A stretch of 64,000 nucleotides of DNA, taken from Janthinobacterium sp. BJB426. GTDB lineage: Bacteria > Pseudomonadota > Gammaproteobacteria > Burkholderiales > Burkholderiaceae_D. Position numbers and translations under genes: made by a program. Under the pieces are notes generated by a model. The model was not told the DNA's origin. It ran no database searches and saw nothing but the letters and a program-made list of their open reading frames with translations. Numbering within the stretch: position 1 is the first letter of the stretch; the number at the start of each line of letters is the position of its first letter. Location of the stretch: assembly GCF_002735705.1 (NCBI RefSeq), contig NZ_PDZL01000005.1, forward strand, positions 310,001 through 374,000, written 5' to 3'. Positions 37,474 through 47,467 of this stretch are shown here, piece by piece.

Positions 37474-38013
37474 ATGCATGCATCGCGCCTTGCCCCGCAA
37501 CGCCACCGCGCCCCGGACAGCGCCGCGGGCGCCTGCGGCAAGCCGGGCCAGGATACCTTGCTGCTGCTCTTGCCCGTCAAGCGCGCCAGCGACATCATCT
37601 ACGGTGCGCGCTACGCCAGGCGCCTGCAGGAATGGGGCATCCAGGTCAGCGTCAGCCTGCTGCACGTGACACCGGCGCCAGCGCGCCGGACAGATGGCTT
37701 GCCCCAGCACAGCGCCGGCGCATGCCATGCGCTGGACCTGGCCACGCAGCAGATGATGCACGAGGCGGGACTGTATCTGAGCCGCTCTCAACTCGCCTTC
37801 AGCACGCATATTTTTGCCGGCGAGCTGCTGTTTACGATCCTCGATACGGCCGAACTGCTCGGTTGCCACGAAATCGTCCTGCCAGCCCTGCGCCATAGTC
37901 CCTGGCAGCGCCGTTTTTCCGGTGCGCTGGCGCGCAAACTGGCGCGCGCCACGCGCAGCGCCACGGTATTGCTGGCCGACACCGACGGCATGAGCGGGCC
38001 GCCGCCGGCCTGA
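37474..38013 (+). CDS. Universal-stress-protein-like protein
   Basis: This is a 179-residue cytoplasmic protein with a USP-like alpha/beta fold: the first strand LLLLLPVKRASDIIYGARYARRL, the second IQVSVSLLHVTP, and the C-terminal GCHEIVLPALRHSPWQRRFSGALARKLARATRSATVLLAD, which parallels the last strand-helix-strand of USP proteins. The G-2x-G-9x-G(S/T) ATP-binding motif is not clear, so nucleotide binding is doubtful. An N-terminal basic segment of ~25 residues precedes the fold, and the start lacks a good ribosome site. It is 54 bases upstream of the VirK-like gene. Confidence 0.68.
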   Translation: MHASRLAPQRHRAPDSAAGACGKPGQDTLLLLLPVKRASDIIYGARYARRLQEWGIQVSVSLLHVTPAPARRTDGLPQHSAGACHALDLATQQMMHEAGLYLSRSQLAFSTHIFAGELLFTILDTAELLGCHEIVLPALRHSPWQRRFSGALARKLARATRSATVLLADTDGMSGPPPA

Positions 38014-38067
38014 AGCGCAGCCAGCACCCTGCGCCAGGCCCATCCACATCCACATGAAAACTCTTTG

Positions 38068-39066
38068 ATGACACAAGCTATTACCCTGCACGCGGGCCTG
38101 AGCAATATGCCACCAGGCATGTCCCGCGTACGCGAGCTGCTCAAGCTGCAATTGCGGGCACAGCTGCAGCGCAGGCAGACGCGCATCTGGCTGCAGTTGC
38201 TCAATTCCCACCCCGTGTTCCAGGACTTGCTGCAAGCCTACCCGCGCCTGATGCACAAGGTGTACCGCCCTTACCTGAGCACGAACCTGTCATGCCGCCA
38301 GCGCGTCGCCTTGCTGGTCGAGCACTATCATTTCATCCTGCAACAAGGCTGGGGCAAGTTGATGACGCAGGCGGCGCGCGCGCCCGTGCGGCTGGGTACC
38401 GTACCGGGAAAATCGGGCGCGCCCTACCACCTGCAGCTGTGTTCGCTACAACCGATGGACCGCGAAGGCGAGATGGTCCTGCAACTGGCGCATGGCGATG
38501 ACGTGATCTACTCGGTCGCGTTTTCCTTTTTCGGTTCCCGCGCGCGCGCCAGCATGGGCGTGGGCATCGGTTGCATCCAGGGTCCGCGCGGCGCGGAAGG
38601 CTTGCGCCGCGTGCGCGAGGCAACCCGCGACCTGCATGGCATGCGCCCCAAGGCCCTGATGGTGCGCCTGGTGCGCCAGCTGGGACATGAACATGGCTGC
38701 CGCAATATGGTGCTTGTAGGCAACGCCAACCGCGCCGTCCACCATTCCGCAAAAAAGGGCCGGCTGTTCGCCGATTACAATTCCCTTTGGCAAGAACTTG
38801 GCGCGCAGGCACGCAAGGATGGCGATTTTGAGCTGCCATGCGAAAACCTGCCCCTGCCTGTCCTGGAAGACATACCCTCGAAAAAGCGCTCGGAAGCACG
38901 CAAACGCCACGAACTGACGCTGGCCATGATCAGCAGCCTGCGTAGCGGCCTCGATACCCATCGCAGCCCGGTGCAGGTCGCCTCGGCAGGCGCTGCGACA
39001 GCCGCCAACGAGGTACGGCAAGCGGTCGATCTGGATGACGACGACTACGCCTCCGCTGTCGCCTGA
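38068..39066 (+). CDS. VirK/YbjX-family (DUF535) protein
   Basis: This is a 332-residue protein of the VirK/YbjX family. Diagnostic stretches are LNSHPVFQDLLQAYPRLMHKVYRPYL near residue 50, RVALLVEHYHFI, IYSVAFSFFG, IGCIQGPRG near residue 170 and the C-terminal block KGRLFADYNSLWQELGAQ. Family members are linked in enterobacteria to envelope stress and resistance to antimicrobial peptides, and some are regulated by PhoPQ/PmrAB-type systems. The biochemical activity is unknown. It is interesting that a PmrA-type regulator is encoded 2 kb upstream. The ATG at 38068 is preferred over a TTG three bases earlier. Confidence 0.84.
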   Translation: MTQAITLHAGLSNMPPGMSRVRELLKLQLRAQLQRRQTRIWLQLLNSHPVFQDLLQAYPRLMHKVYRPYLSTNLSCRQRVALLVEHYHFILQQGWGKLMTQAARAPVRLGTVPGKSGAPYHLQLCSLQPMDREGEMVLQLAHGDDVIYSVAFSFFGSRARASMGVGIGCIQGPRGAEGLRRVREATRDLHGMRPKALMVRLVRQLGHEHGCRNMVLVGNANRAVHHSAKKGRLFADYNSLWQELGAQARKDGDFELPCENLPLPVLEDIPSKKRSEARKRHELTLAMISSLRSGLDTHRSPVQVASAGAATAANEVRQAVDLDDDDYASAVA

Positions 39067-39199
39067 GTCCCCTGGCCACCGCGCGATGGCGCTCCTGCGG
39101 CACACGCTTCAACCCATGCGCGGCGCAATCCTGTTACGCTAGCACTATCGGCATGCCCTGCGGTGCGCCGGTTCCCCCAACGCTTACTAGGAGGCACTC

Positions 39200-39430
39200 A
39201 TGCGCGTAGACATCTACCGCCGGGCCGAGCACGACGGCATTTTTTCCTATCTCGCCGTGCCGGAAGGAAAGCTCATTCCGGAAGAAGTTACCAATACTGA
39301 CTGGCAGCTGGAAGTACGCGCCAGCGAAGTGGCCGACGATGCCGAGATCTTGCCCAGCTACCATATCGAACAGCCGCACCAGCAGATCGCCGCCAAAGGC
39401 TATGCGATCACAGGCCTGAAAGACATGTAA
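39200..39430 (+). CDS. Small conserved protein of 76 residues (DUF6139-like)
   Basis: This is a small soluble protein beginning MRVDIYRRAEHDGIFSYLAVPEGK and ending AAKGYAITGLKDM. The pattern (basic start, 'SYL.VP.G', '..IP.E..N.DW', and a final 'AKGYAIT') matches my memory of a short Burkholderiales family labelled DUF6139; this should be treated as tentative. AGGAGG (39189-39194) sits five bases before the ATG, and a terminator follows at 39437, so it is an independent gene. The function is unknown. Confidence 0.8.
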   Translation: MRVDIYRRAEHDGIFSYLAVPEGKLIPEEVTNTDWQLEVRASEVADDAEILPSYHIEQPHQQIAAKGYAITGLKDM

Positions 39431-39436
39431 ACGAAA

Positions 39437-39469
39437 AAAGCCAAACCAGCATGTCTGCGGTTTGGCTTT
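39437..39469. terminator. Terminator shared by the small protein gene and dnaE
   Basis: GCCAAACC (39440-39447) pairs with GGTTTGGC (39459-39466). AAAA precedes and TTT follows the stem, so it can act on both converging transcripts. Confidence 0.72.
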
Positions 39470-39493
39470 GTTGCCTGCGCCGGGCGGTGCCGG

Positions 39494-42400
39494 TCAGTAT
39501 TCGACCGCCACTTCTTGCGCGCCCAGCATCTGCTCCAGCGCCATCTGCAATTCATCCGATGGCGCCACTTTCCATTCGTCCCCAAACTGCAGCACGCAGC
39601 TGACGCCTTGCGGGCTGACCTTGGCGGCGATCGGCAGTCCGTCTGCCGCCCGGTGCGGCATGATCACGTCGCTGATGCGTTTCATGTCCAGCGTCGTGGG
39701 CAAGGTCAAGCCCAGCTGGCGGCCATATTGCACGCGCGCGGAGATGATGTCGAAGGCGCTCTCGGCCGTGATGCGCAAGCCGCCCGAAAAACGGTCTTCC
39801 GAGACCTTGCCCACGACGGCCAGGAATTCATCTTCCTTGAAGATTTTCCGGTTCGAGTCGAACAGTTCGCCGTACACCGTCACCTCCACCGTGCCGCTCT
39901 TGTCGTCCAGCGTGACGATGAGGATCTTGCCGCGCTGCGTCATCTGCGTGCGCAAGCCCGTGATGACGCCAGCCATCATGCGCGGTTCGCGCGACGGCGA
40001 CAGTTCCGACAGTTTCGTGCGCGCAAAACGGCGCGCCTCGGGCGCATACGAATCGAACAGGTGGCCGGACAGGTAAAAGCCCAGCGCGATCTTTTCTTCC
40101 GTCAATCGCTGCTTGTCGCTCCACACGGGCACCTTGACGTACTCGGGCGGCGCCACCATGTCGCTGTCGTCGCCGCCAAACAAGCTCACCTGGTTGGCGG
40201 CCTTGGCCGCCTGGTCGGCGCATTCCATGGCGAACGCCACGGACGCGAGCAGGATGGCGCGGTCGACCTTCAGGCAATCGAAGGCGCCGCTGCGGATCAG
40301 GGATTCGATGGTGCGGCGGTTGATCTGCTTTTTATCCACGCGCTTGCAGAAATCGAACAGGCTCGTAAATGGCCCGCCCGCCTCGCGCGCGGCGATGATG
40401 GCTTCGATGGCGTTCTGGCCCGAGCCTTTCACGGCGCCCAGACCATAGCGGATCTGCGTGACTTTCTTGCCGCTCACGGACGGCGCCGCGCCGCTCGGCA
40501 TGAAGCGGTAATCGGATTCATTGATATCCGGCGGCAACAAGGTCAGCTTGCAGATTTCCAGCGAGTCTTCCACCAGTATCTTGATTTTGTCCGTGTCGTC
40601 CATGGCCAGCGACAAGTTGGCGGCCATGAAGGCGGCCGTGTGGTGCGCTTTCAGGTAAGCCGTGTGATACGACAGCAAGGCGTAGGCGGCGGCGTGCGAT
40701 TTATTGAAACCGTAGCCGGCGAACTTTTCCATCAAGTCGAAGATCTCGTCGGCCTTTTCCGCCGTCAAGCCATCTTTCGCCGCACCGGCACGGAAGATTT
40801 CGCGGTGCTCGGCCATCTCTTCGGCCTTCTTTTTACCCATGGCGCGGCGCAGCATGTCGGCGCCGCCCAGCGAGTAGCCGCCGACGATCTGCGCCATCTG
40901 CATCACCTGCTCCTGATACACCATGATGCCGTAGGTTTCGGACAGAATCGATTCCGTGCGCGGATCGGGATAATCGAAACGCTCACCGTGCTTGCGCTTG
41001 CAGAAGTCGGGAATCAGGTCCATCGGACCCGGACGATACAAGGCCACGAGCGCGATAATGTCTTCGAAACGGTCGGGGCGCGCATCTTTCAGCATGCCCT
41101 GCATGCCGCGCGACTCGAGCTGGAACACGGCCACGGTCTTGGCCTTGGTCAGCAAGTCATACGATGGCTTGTCGTTCAGCGGCAACGTTGCCAGATCGAA
41201 ATTGGCTTGCGCGGGATCAAGCTGCTTGATGTAGCGCACGGCGCGGTCGAGAATCGTCAGGGTCGTCAGACCCAAAAAGTCGAACTTCACGAGGCCGACG
41301 GCTTCCACGTCATCCTTGTCGTACTGCGACACGACGCCCGAATCGCCGCCCTGCGTGTACAGCGGGCAGAAATCCGTCAGCTTGCCCGGGGCAATCAGGA
41401 CGCCCCCCGCGTGCATGCCGATATTGCGCGTGATGCCTTCGACCTGCTGCGCCAGGTCCAGCAGCTGCTTGACCTCTTCCTCGTTTTCCAGGCGCTCCTT
41501 GAGCAATGGTTCCTCTTCGATGGCATCGGCGATCGACACGGGCTTGCCCGGCTTGAACGGAATCAGCTTGGAGATGCCGTCGCAGAAGTTGTAGCCGAAG
41601 TCCATCACGCGGCCCACGTCGCGGATCGCGCCCTTGGCCGCCATGGTACCGAAGGTGGCGATCTGCGAGACCGCCTCCTTCCCATACAAATCCTTGACGT
41701 GCTGAATGACGCGGTCGCGCCCTTCCTGGCAAAAGTCAATATCGAAGTCGGGCATCGAGACGCGCTCGGGATTCAAAAAGCGCTCGAACAGCAGGTTGTA
41801 CTGCAATGGGTCAAGGTCGGTAATCAGCAGCGAATACGCCACCAGCGAACCCGCACCCGAACCGCGGCCCGGACCGACAGGCACGCCGTTTTCCTTGGCC
41901 CACTGGATAAACTCGGCCACGATAAGGAAGTAGCCGGGGAACTTCATGTTGCAAATCGTGTCCGTCTCGAACTTCAGGCGCGACTCGTAGCGCGGGCGCT
42001 CCTTTTCACGGCGCTCGGCATCGGGATACAGCTGCAATAAGCGTTTTTCCAGGCCGGCCTGCGATTCGGCGACGAGGAACTGGTCGATCGTCATGCCGGG
42101 CGGGGTGGGGAAATTCGGCAACTGCGGCTTGCCCAGGGTCAGGGTCAAGTTGCAACGCTTGGCGATTTCCACGGAATTGGCCAGCGCGGCCGGCAAGTCG
42201 GCGAACAGTTCCGCCATGTCAGCCTGCGACAGGAAGCGCTGACTGTCGTTAAAGCGTTTCACGCGCTTGGCGTTGGCCAGCATTTCGCCTTCGGCGATAC
42301 AGGTGCGGGCTTCGTGGGCAATAAATTCTTCTGGAGAAATAAATTGCACGGGATGCGTGGCCACCACGGGCAAACCCAGCTTGGCCGCCAGGGCCACCGC

Positions 42401-43045
42401 ATGGCGCACCTGCGCTTCCTGGTTGGCCTGGCCGCCGCGCTGGATCTCGACATAGAAATGGCCAGGGAAAATCTCGGCCCAGCGCTGGGCGTTGCGCTCG
42501 GCCAGGGCCAGGTTGCCATTCTCGATAGCAATACCGACATCGCCAAAGTGCGCGCCCGACAGCACGATCAAGCCATTCGCCGCGCTTTCGCCCGGATACA
42601 GCTCGTAGGTATTCGTCGCCAGGGCCTGCAGCCACTCGATGCGCAGCTCGGCGCGCCCCTTGTACTGGTTCGTCAGCCAGGCCGTCGACAGCAGTTCGCA
42701 CAGTTGCAGATAGCCCATGCGGTTCTTCGCCAGCAACAGCAGGCGCGATGGTTTTTCGCGGTTGTCGTCATTCGTGATCCACACGTCGACGCCGACGATG
42801 GGCTTGATGCCCTTGCCGCGCGCCTCCTTGTAGAACTTGACCATGCCGAACAGGTTCGACAGGTCGGTGACGGCCAGCGCCACCTGCTTGTCCTTCGCCG
42901 CCGCCTTGACCACGTCGTCGATGCGCACCAGGCCATCGACGATCGAGTACTCCGAGTGCACGCGCAAGTGGACGAAGGCAGGACCGGGCTGCATCGCTTG
43001 CTGTGAACCTGCCGGAGCGCCGGCCTCTTGCATTACCATTTCCAT
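39494..43045 (-). CDS. dnaE: DNA polymerase III alpha subunit
   Basis: This is the catalytic subunit of the replicative DNA polymerase. At about 1183 residues it has the DnaE1 size. The PHP domain starts [26 protein letters not shown]; the C-family polymerase active site is seen in [15 protein letters not shown] and [16 protein letters not shown] (two catalytic Asp residues). The beta-binding, helix-hairpin-helix ([21 protein letters not shown]) and OB-fold ([18 protein letters not shown]) parts follow. Three ATGs (43045, 43039, 43033) lie close together, and the exact start is uncertain. It is divergent from trhO. Confidence 0.97.
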   Translation of the reverse strand: MEMVMQEAGAPAGSQQAMQPGPAFVHLRVHSEYSIVDGLVRIDDVVKAAAKDKQVALAVTDLSNLFGMVKFYKEARGKGIKPIVGVDVWITNDDNREKPSRLLLLAKNRMGYLQLCELLSTAWLTNQYKGRAELRIEWLQALATNTYELYPGESAANGLIVLSGAHFGDVGIAIENGNLALAERNAQRWAEIFPGHFYVEIQRGGQANQEAQVRHAVALAAKLGLPVVATHPVQFISPEEFIAHEARTCIAEGEMLANAKRVKRFNDSQRFLSQADMAELFADLPAALANSVEIAKRCNLTLTLGKPQLPNFPTPPGMTIDQFLVAESQAGLEKRLLQLYPDAERREKERPRYESRLKFETDTICNMKFPGYFLIVAEFIQWAKENGVPVGPGRGSGAGSLVAYSLLITDLDPLQYNLLFERFLNPERVSMPDFDIDFCQEGRDRVIQHVKDLYGKEAVSQIATFGTMAAKGAIRDVGRVMDFGYNFCDGISKLIPFKPGKPVSIADAIEEEPLLKERLENEEEVKQLLDLAQQVEGITRNIGMHAGGVLIAPGKLTDFCPLYTQGGDSGVVSQYDKDDVEAVGLVKFDFLGLTTLTILDRAVRYIKQLDPAQANFDLATLPLNDKPSYDLLTKAKTVAVFQLESRGMQGMLKDARPDRFEDIIALVALYRPGPMDLIPDFCKRKHGERFDYPDPRTESILSETYGIMVYQEQVMQMAQIVGGYSLGGADMLRRAMGKKKAEEMAEHREIFRAGAAKDGLTAEKADEIFDLMEKFAGYGFNKSHAAAYALLSYHTAYLKAHHTAAFMAANLSLAMDDTDKIKILVEDSLEICKLTLLPPDINESDYRFMPSGAAPSVSGKKVTQIRYGLGAVKGSGQNAIEAIIAAREAGGPFTSLFDFCKRVDKKQINRRTIESLIRSGAFDCLKVDRAILLASVAFAMECADQAAKAANQVSLFGGDDSDMVAPPEYVKVPVWSDKQRLTEEKIALGFYLSGHLFDSYAPEARRFARTKLSELSPSREPRMMAGVITGLRTQMTQRGKILIVTLDDKSGTVEVTVYGELFDSNRKIFKEDEFLAVVGKVSEDRFSGGLRITAESAFDIISARVQYGRQLGLTLPTTLDMKRISDVIMPHRAADGLPIAAKVSPQGVSCVLQFGDEWKVAPSDELQMALEQMLGAQEVAVEY

Positions 43046-43170
43046 CCTGTGTACCGTTTCGTGCAAAATTCAATGGGGTCTATTCTACCGCGTCGCGGAT
43101 GCGGACCGGGTATCCCGCCTGGCCTGTCGGGCTTATAATATCGGCTGTTCAGTCTAACCCGATCGCCATC

Positions 43171-44067
43171 ATGCAAGCCATCACCCCAGCAACACCCGCC
43201 GTTTCCGCCGCCGTCAGCCCGCCCGCCGCCACGTTTGTCAATATTGCCGCGTATAAATTCATCACGCTAGCCGATACGGAAGCCATGCGTCCCTTGTATC
43301 AGGAGCAATGCCTGGCGCTGGACCTGAAGGGTACGATCCTGCTGACGCCGGAAGGCATCAACATGTTCCTGTCCGGCACGCGCGAGCATATCGATGCCTT
43401 TCTCGCCTGGGTGCGCAGCGACGAGCGTCTGGCCGACCTCGAGTGGAAAGAAAGCTTGTCGAACGAGCAATCGCACAAGCGCATGCTGGTCAAGCTGAAA
43501 AAAGAAATCATCACCATGCGCATGCCGCTGATCAAGCCGGAACTGGGCCGCGCCCCGTCCGTCGACGCGCACACGCTCAAGCGCTGGTTAGATGCCGGCG
43601 TCGACGATGCAGGCAAACCCGTGGTCATGATGGAAACGCGTAACGCCTTTGAAGTGGACGTGGGTACGTTCAACAATACGCTTGATTACCGCATCGACAA
43701 GTTCACGGAGTTTCCGGCCGTGGCGGCCGCCCACAAGGATGAACTGGAAGGCAAGACCGTCGTGACCTTCTGCACGGGCGGCATCCGCTGCGAAAAGGCC
43801 GCCATCCACATGAAGGAAATCGGCTACGACAGCGTGTACCAGCTCGACGGCGGCATCCTGAAGTATTTCGAAGAAGTGGGCGGCGAGCACTACACGGGCG
43901 ACTGCTTCGTGTTCGACTACCGCACGGCGCTGAACCCGAAACTGGAACCGACGGAAACGGTGCAGTGCTTTGTCTGCCGCGCCGTCGTCACGCCGCGCCA
44001 GCAGCTGGCGCCGGAATATGTGTATGAGGTGTCATGCCCGCATTGCTACAACAAGCACGTCGAATAA
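43171..44067 (+). CDS. trhO: tRNA uridine(34) hydroxylase, rhodanese-related
   Basis: This enzyme of the YceA/TrhO family hydroxylates uridine 34 of tRNAs to 5-hydroxyuridine with oxygen, a precursor of cmo5U/mcmo5U. The 298 residues show an acylphosphatase-like N-domain ([20 protein letters not shown]) and a rhodanese domain with active-site Cys in [13 protein letters not shown]. The C-terminal Cys motif CFVCRAVV...CPHC could bind metal. The ATG at 43171 begins a slightly extended N-terminus. A TATAAT at 43134-43139 is a probable -10. The gene is followed by a terminator. Confidence 0.92.
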   Translation: MQAITPATPAVSAAVSPPAATFVNIAAYKFITLADTEAMRPLYQEQCLALDLKGTILLTPEGINMFLSGTREHIDAFLAWVRSDERLADLEWKESLSNEQSHKRMLVKLKKEIITMRMPLIKPELGRAPSVDAHTLKRWLDAGVDDAGKPVVMMETRNAFEVDVGTFNNTLDYRIDKFTEFPAVAAAHKDELEGKTVVTFCTGGIRCEKAAIHMKEIGYDSVYQLDGGILKYFEEVGGEHYTGDCFVFDYRTALNPKLEPTETVQCFVCRAVVTPRQQLAPEYVYEVSCPHCYNKHVE

Positions 44068-44098
44068 ATTACAGGTAATTTACCCGACGTCCCCTCAG

Positions 44099-44124
44099 AA
44101 CCGGCTTACTTAGCCGGTTTTTTT
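44099..44124 (+). terminator. Terminator of trhO lying inside the 3' end of the convergent wzz-like gene
   Basis: AACCGGCT (44099-44106) pairs with AGCCGGTT (44112-44119) around loop TACTT, with seven T residues to 44124. It stops plus-strand transcripts. It overlaps the last codons of the minus-strand wzz-like gene, where no T-run follows the stem. Confidence 0.82.
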
Positions 44125-45344
44125 GACTTGGTCGTCACCCATTGGCGCGCCAACACAAGTAATCCGGAAAGTAATACACCTCCCAGGAAGCTCATCATCA
44201 AAGCGGTCGAAAGTCTGGTCGACGGATGTTCCGGTAAGCTCGGTCCTGCAATGAAACGGCTTTTCTCAAGGTACACATTCATGGCACTTTGATTATCAAT
44301 GGTGATCTGGTTGTACACCTCCTTCACCAACTCATCATTCAAATCCTTGCTCTTGAAGACCCCTTCTTTTATCTCCTCCAGCGCGCGCAACACTGCTTCA
44401 CCGGATTTATTGTTGTCGATTAAAACTTTGGCCTTATCGTAATATTCACGCATCAGCAAGTTCTGCTTTTTTTCGCGTTGAAATTTGATAATCAACTCAT
44501 TCGCCGACAGTGCTTCCAGTTCTGTCGACATAAGATGGGTTACTGGCGACAGGTAGCGGGAATTCTCTTCTGTAATTGTGACCACTTGCCTGTTCCCCTG
44601 GTTTATCGCATCCGGATAATGGCTGACGATCTGCTTCAACGCTCCACCTTTACGCTGGTAACTTTCAAGCTTGTCTTTAAGATCGATAATCTGATTATCC
44701 AAGCGAGTAATTCTTGTCGTAATTTCAGCGTGCTTAAACCGCAAGGCATCGGAATAAATCAGATACACGATACTATCCATTGCATACCGCCCCAGAAACG
44801 CAACCATCGCCTGTGCATCGGCAGGATTACGTGCCTCAAAATTGATGCGCAAGCCAATCACGTTGTTGTCGCTATCTTTCGGCGGCTCCATCAATTCTTT
44901 AGCATCGATTTTGGTAAATGGATATACCGGCTCAATAATCTTTCCAATGCCATCACGCGAGAAGAAAGCCTTGCGCAGCTCACTCAGTGCAGGATCGCCC
45001 TGCAGCTTGTTTTGCACTACAAAATCATTAAACCTGCTACCGGTGGTGTAAGCAGCAGCGTAACGTTTATAGTCCGCCAAGGAAATTCCATTCGCTGGCT
45101 CCTTGCTCTTGTTATCCACGTCAGTTTTGACAATCAATGGAATGGGGCCACCAAACTGCAAAAATCCATCGCTGCGGTATTTGGAGAAATACATCGTGCT
45201 CGATACGCCCAATATCATGATCAGCGCCGTGCCACCCACTAATGTCTTACGACCATCCCACAATATGGAAAACACTTCGCGCCACACGATAGGTTCATCG
45301 CTGCTATTTCTTTTCAATTCAGGCATATCATCTAATTTTTTCAT
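44106..45344 (-). CDS. wzz: Wzz-like polysaccharide chain-length regulator
   Basis: This is a 412-residue inner-membrane protein of the polysaccharide co-polymerase family. One transmembrane helix follows the N-terminus (TLVGGTALIMILGVSSTMYF, ~residues 40-60) and one precedes the C-terminus (LSTALMMSFLGGVLLSGLLVLA). The long periplasmic part between them has coiled-coil segments (ITRLDNQIIDLKDKLESYQRK). A Pro-rich stretch (AGPSLPEHPSTRL) precedes the second helix as in Wzz proteins. It sets the modal length of Wzy-made polymers. The ATG at 45344 has GAAGAGA upstream and is preferred to the one at 45365. It is the last gene of the O-antigen operon. Confidence 0.82.
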   Translation of the reverse strand: MKKLDDMPELKRNSSDEPIVWREVFSILWDGRKTLVGGTALIMILGVSSTMYFSKYRSDGFLQFGGPIPLIVKTDVDNKSKEPANGISLADYKRYAAAYTTGSRFNDFVVQNKLQGDPALSELRKAFFSRDGIGKIIEPVYPFTKIDAKELMEPPKDSDNNVIGLRINFEARNPADAQAMVAFLGRYAMDSIVYLIYSDALRFKHAEITTRITRLDNQIIDLKDKLESYQRKGGALKQIVSHYPDAINQGNRQVVTITEENSRYLSPVTHLMSTELEALSANELIIKFQREKKQNLLMREYYDKAKVLIDNNKSGEAVLRALEEIKEGVFKSKDLNDELVKEVYNQITIDNQSAMNVYLEKSRFIAGPSLPEHPSTRLSTALMMSFLGGVLLSGLLVLARQWVTTKSKKPAK

Positions 45345-45412
45345 AATTCTCTTCAAATATTTCATTAACCGCTACCAAGTCAATTAACACAGACACGTAC
45401 CTTTTCTTACGG

Positions 45413-47350
45413 TCAACGTGCCAATGTAACCACCGGCTTGTAATCGCATGCAGTCCGGCTATATTGTACTGACCAAAGCAGGTCCTCAATACCGCACTGC
45501 GGCGCATATTCACGCACAATCCGCAACAACAAAACACGTATTTGTTCATGGTCAAAATTATTACAGGCCTGCGTCATTTCATTCAACATTGGCTCCAATT
45601 GTTGCCAAGGAATTTCCGACTCTTGCGCCCGCATAATCAGTGGATGTTCAGTCCCTTCGACATTCTCACCAATCAACAATTCCTCATACAGCTTTTCGCC
45701 CGGCCGCAAGCCCACATGGTGAATCTCAATCGTTCCGTCAGGGGTCGACTCGTTTTTCACTTCCAGTCCACTCAAGTGAACCATACGCTTGGCGAGATCA
45801 ACAATCTTTACCGGATCACCCATGTCCAGCACAAATACATCTCCACCAGCCCCCATCGCTCCCGCCTGCAATACCAGTTGAGCCGCTTCAGGAATCGTCA
45901 TGAAGTAACGGGTTATCTCCGGGTGCGTGATGGTAATGGGACCACCTGCCATAATTTGCTTGCGGAACAACGGCACGACAGATCCTGAAGAACCCAGCAC
46001 ATTCCCGAAACGCACCATACAAAAACAGGTATGCGTTTGCTTGCGCGAAAATGCCTGCAAAATCAATTCGGCCATCCGTTTTGTCGATCCCATAACATTC
46101 GTCGGACGCACTGCCTTGTCGGTCGAAATCAATACAAAACGCTTCACGCCAGCCGATACTGCCGCCTCTGCCAGGCTCCATGTGCCAAGCGCATTATTGC
46201 GAATACCATCGATCGGATTATGTTCGACCAGTGGCACATGCTTGTAGGCCGCAGCATGATAAACCGTTTCGACATTGAAGCTGCGCAAAATCTTCTCGCA
46301 CTTCTCCGTTTCCAGCACCGACCCCAGGAACGGGAGCAATTCCACCTCAATGCGCAAGGACTTACGCAAGGCTTGCAGTTCCTGCTCAATGGAGTACAGC
46401 GCAAATTCCGACATCTCCAGCAAGATCAAGCGGGCTGGCTGCTGGCGCAATATTTGACGGCACAGTTCCGATCCTATCGACCCCCCAGCGCCACTCACCA
46501 TCACGGATTTCCCAATAATGCACATGGCCATCAATTCATGGTCAGGCTCGACCGCATCCCGTCCCAGCAGATCCTCGATCTCGATTTCACGAATATCTTG
46601 TACCCTCGCAATACCACTCACCAGACTCTTGATTGGCGGCGTCACGAGTGTTTTGATCTTCAAGGGTTCCAACTGATCCAGGATGCGACGTTGCTGTGCC
46701 TTGGACAACGAGGGCATTGCGACCAGAATCTTGCTAATCTGTTTATCGACGATCAACTCCGGCAGCGCCTCTGGTGCATAAACACGAATACCGCCCAGAG
46801 TTGCTCCTTGCAATTCCTTTTTATCATCAATAAAAAACACTGGGCGATATTCACCGGCACCGTTCAGAGCTTGGGCCAATTGATTTCCGGAACTTCCCGC
46901 ACCGTAGATGGCAACCCGCACACCACCGTCGGCTCTCGCTGTCCGCATAAAATAGGCACGCGCAAAGAATCGACTAGCCAACATGTACATGATGGCGTTC
47001 ACCCAATAAATGCCAAACACACCCCGCGACAAGCCATTGAGACCGCTCACGAACGCCGCCAATGTCACCAGCACGGCGACAGAGAGAGTCACTCCTATCA
47101 TAACCACATAGACAATCTTGTAGTCGATGAAACGGATGACGGCCCGGTATAAACCAAATCGGATAAAAATCGGAATGGCCACCAGTGGCGCTGCAATGAT
47201 CAGCCACACATATGGCCGGAACAAAGCGAGGTTGAAGCCGTCAAAACGTAAAAAAATCGCCACGCAAAAAGTAAATGGCAGGAAAAACATATCCACCATC
47301 ATCGCGACGATTTGTTTACGTAACCGCGAAAAACTTAATAACGGTTTCAT
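45413..47350 (-). CDS. Membrane-bound UDP-GlcNAc 4,6-dehydratase (WbpM/PglF/CapD family)
   Basis: The enzyme converts UDP-GlcNAc to UDP-2-acetamido-2,6-dideoxy-4-keto-glucose with retention at C5, the first step to QuiNAc or bacillosamine sugars. The 645 residues have four N-terminal transmembrane helices, a CoA-binding-like domain (VAIYGAGSSGNQLAQAL) and a catalytic SDR domain with VMVSGAGGSIGSELCRQIL. As in the WbpM group, the usual Tyr of the YxxxK motif is replaced: the site reads SSTDKA/NVMGSTKRMAE, with Met-Gly before the Lys. It partners with the aminotransferase and acetyltransferase genes upstream in the operon. Confidence 0.92.
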   Translation of the reverse strand: MKPLLSFSRLRKQIVAMMVDMFFLPFTFCVAIFLRFDGFNLALFRPYVWLIIAAPLVAIPIFIRFGLYRAVIRFIDYKIVYVVMIGVTLSVAVLVTLAAFVSGLNGLSRGVFGIYWVNAIMYMLASRFFARAYFMRTARADGGVRVAIYGAGSSGNQLAQALNGAGEYRPVFFIDDKKELQGATLGGIRVYAPEALPELIVDKQISKILVAMPSLSKAQQRRILDQLEPLKIKTLVTPPIKSLVSGIARVQDIREIEIEDLLGRDAVEPDHELMAMCIIGKSVMVSGAGGSIGSELCRQILRQQPARLILLEMSEFALYSIEQELQALRKSLRIEVELLPFLGSVLETEKCEKILRSFNVETVYHAAAYKHVPLVEHNPIDGIRNNALGTWSLAEAAVSAGVKRFVLISTDKAVRPTNVMGSTKRMAELILQAFSRKQTHTCFCMVRFGNVLGSSGSVVPLFRKQIMAGGPITITHPEITRYFMTIPEAAQLVLQAGAMGAGGDVFVLDMGDPVKIVDLAKRMVHLSGLEVKNESTPDGTIEIHHVGLRPGEKLYEELLIGENVEGTEHPLIMRAQESEIPWQQLEPMLNEMTQACNNFDHEQIRVLLLRIVREYAPQCGIEDLLWSVQYSRTACDYKPVVTLAR

Positions 47351-47467
47351 TAATTATTACCCATCTAAATATAAACTATGGCGCGTTCACGGGCCAGAAC
47401 GGCATCGCTAAAATTCACGCCAGCGCCGTCGCCGACACAGGCGCTGTACCAAATACGCTGCAAGCAG

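Noticed and set aside
37431..37898. 155-codon plus-strand frame overlapping the USP-like gene
   Set aside because: It overlaps the better-supported frame at 37474-38013, is very rich in Pro/Arg/Cys, and matches no fold.
39515..42040. 841-codon plus-strand open frame opposite dnaE
   Set aside because: It is a shadow of the dnaE coding sequence, rich in His/Arg/Gln with no recognisable domain.
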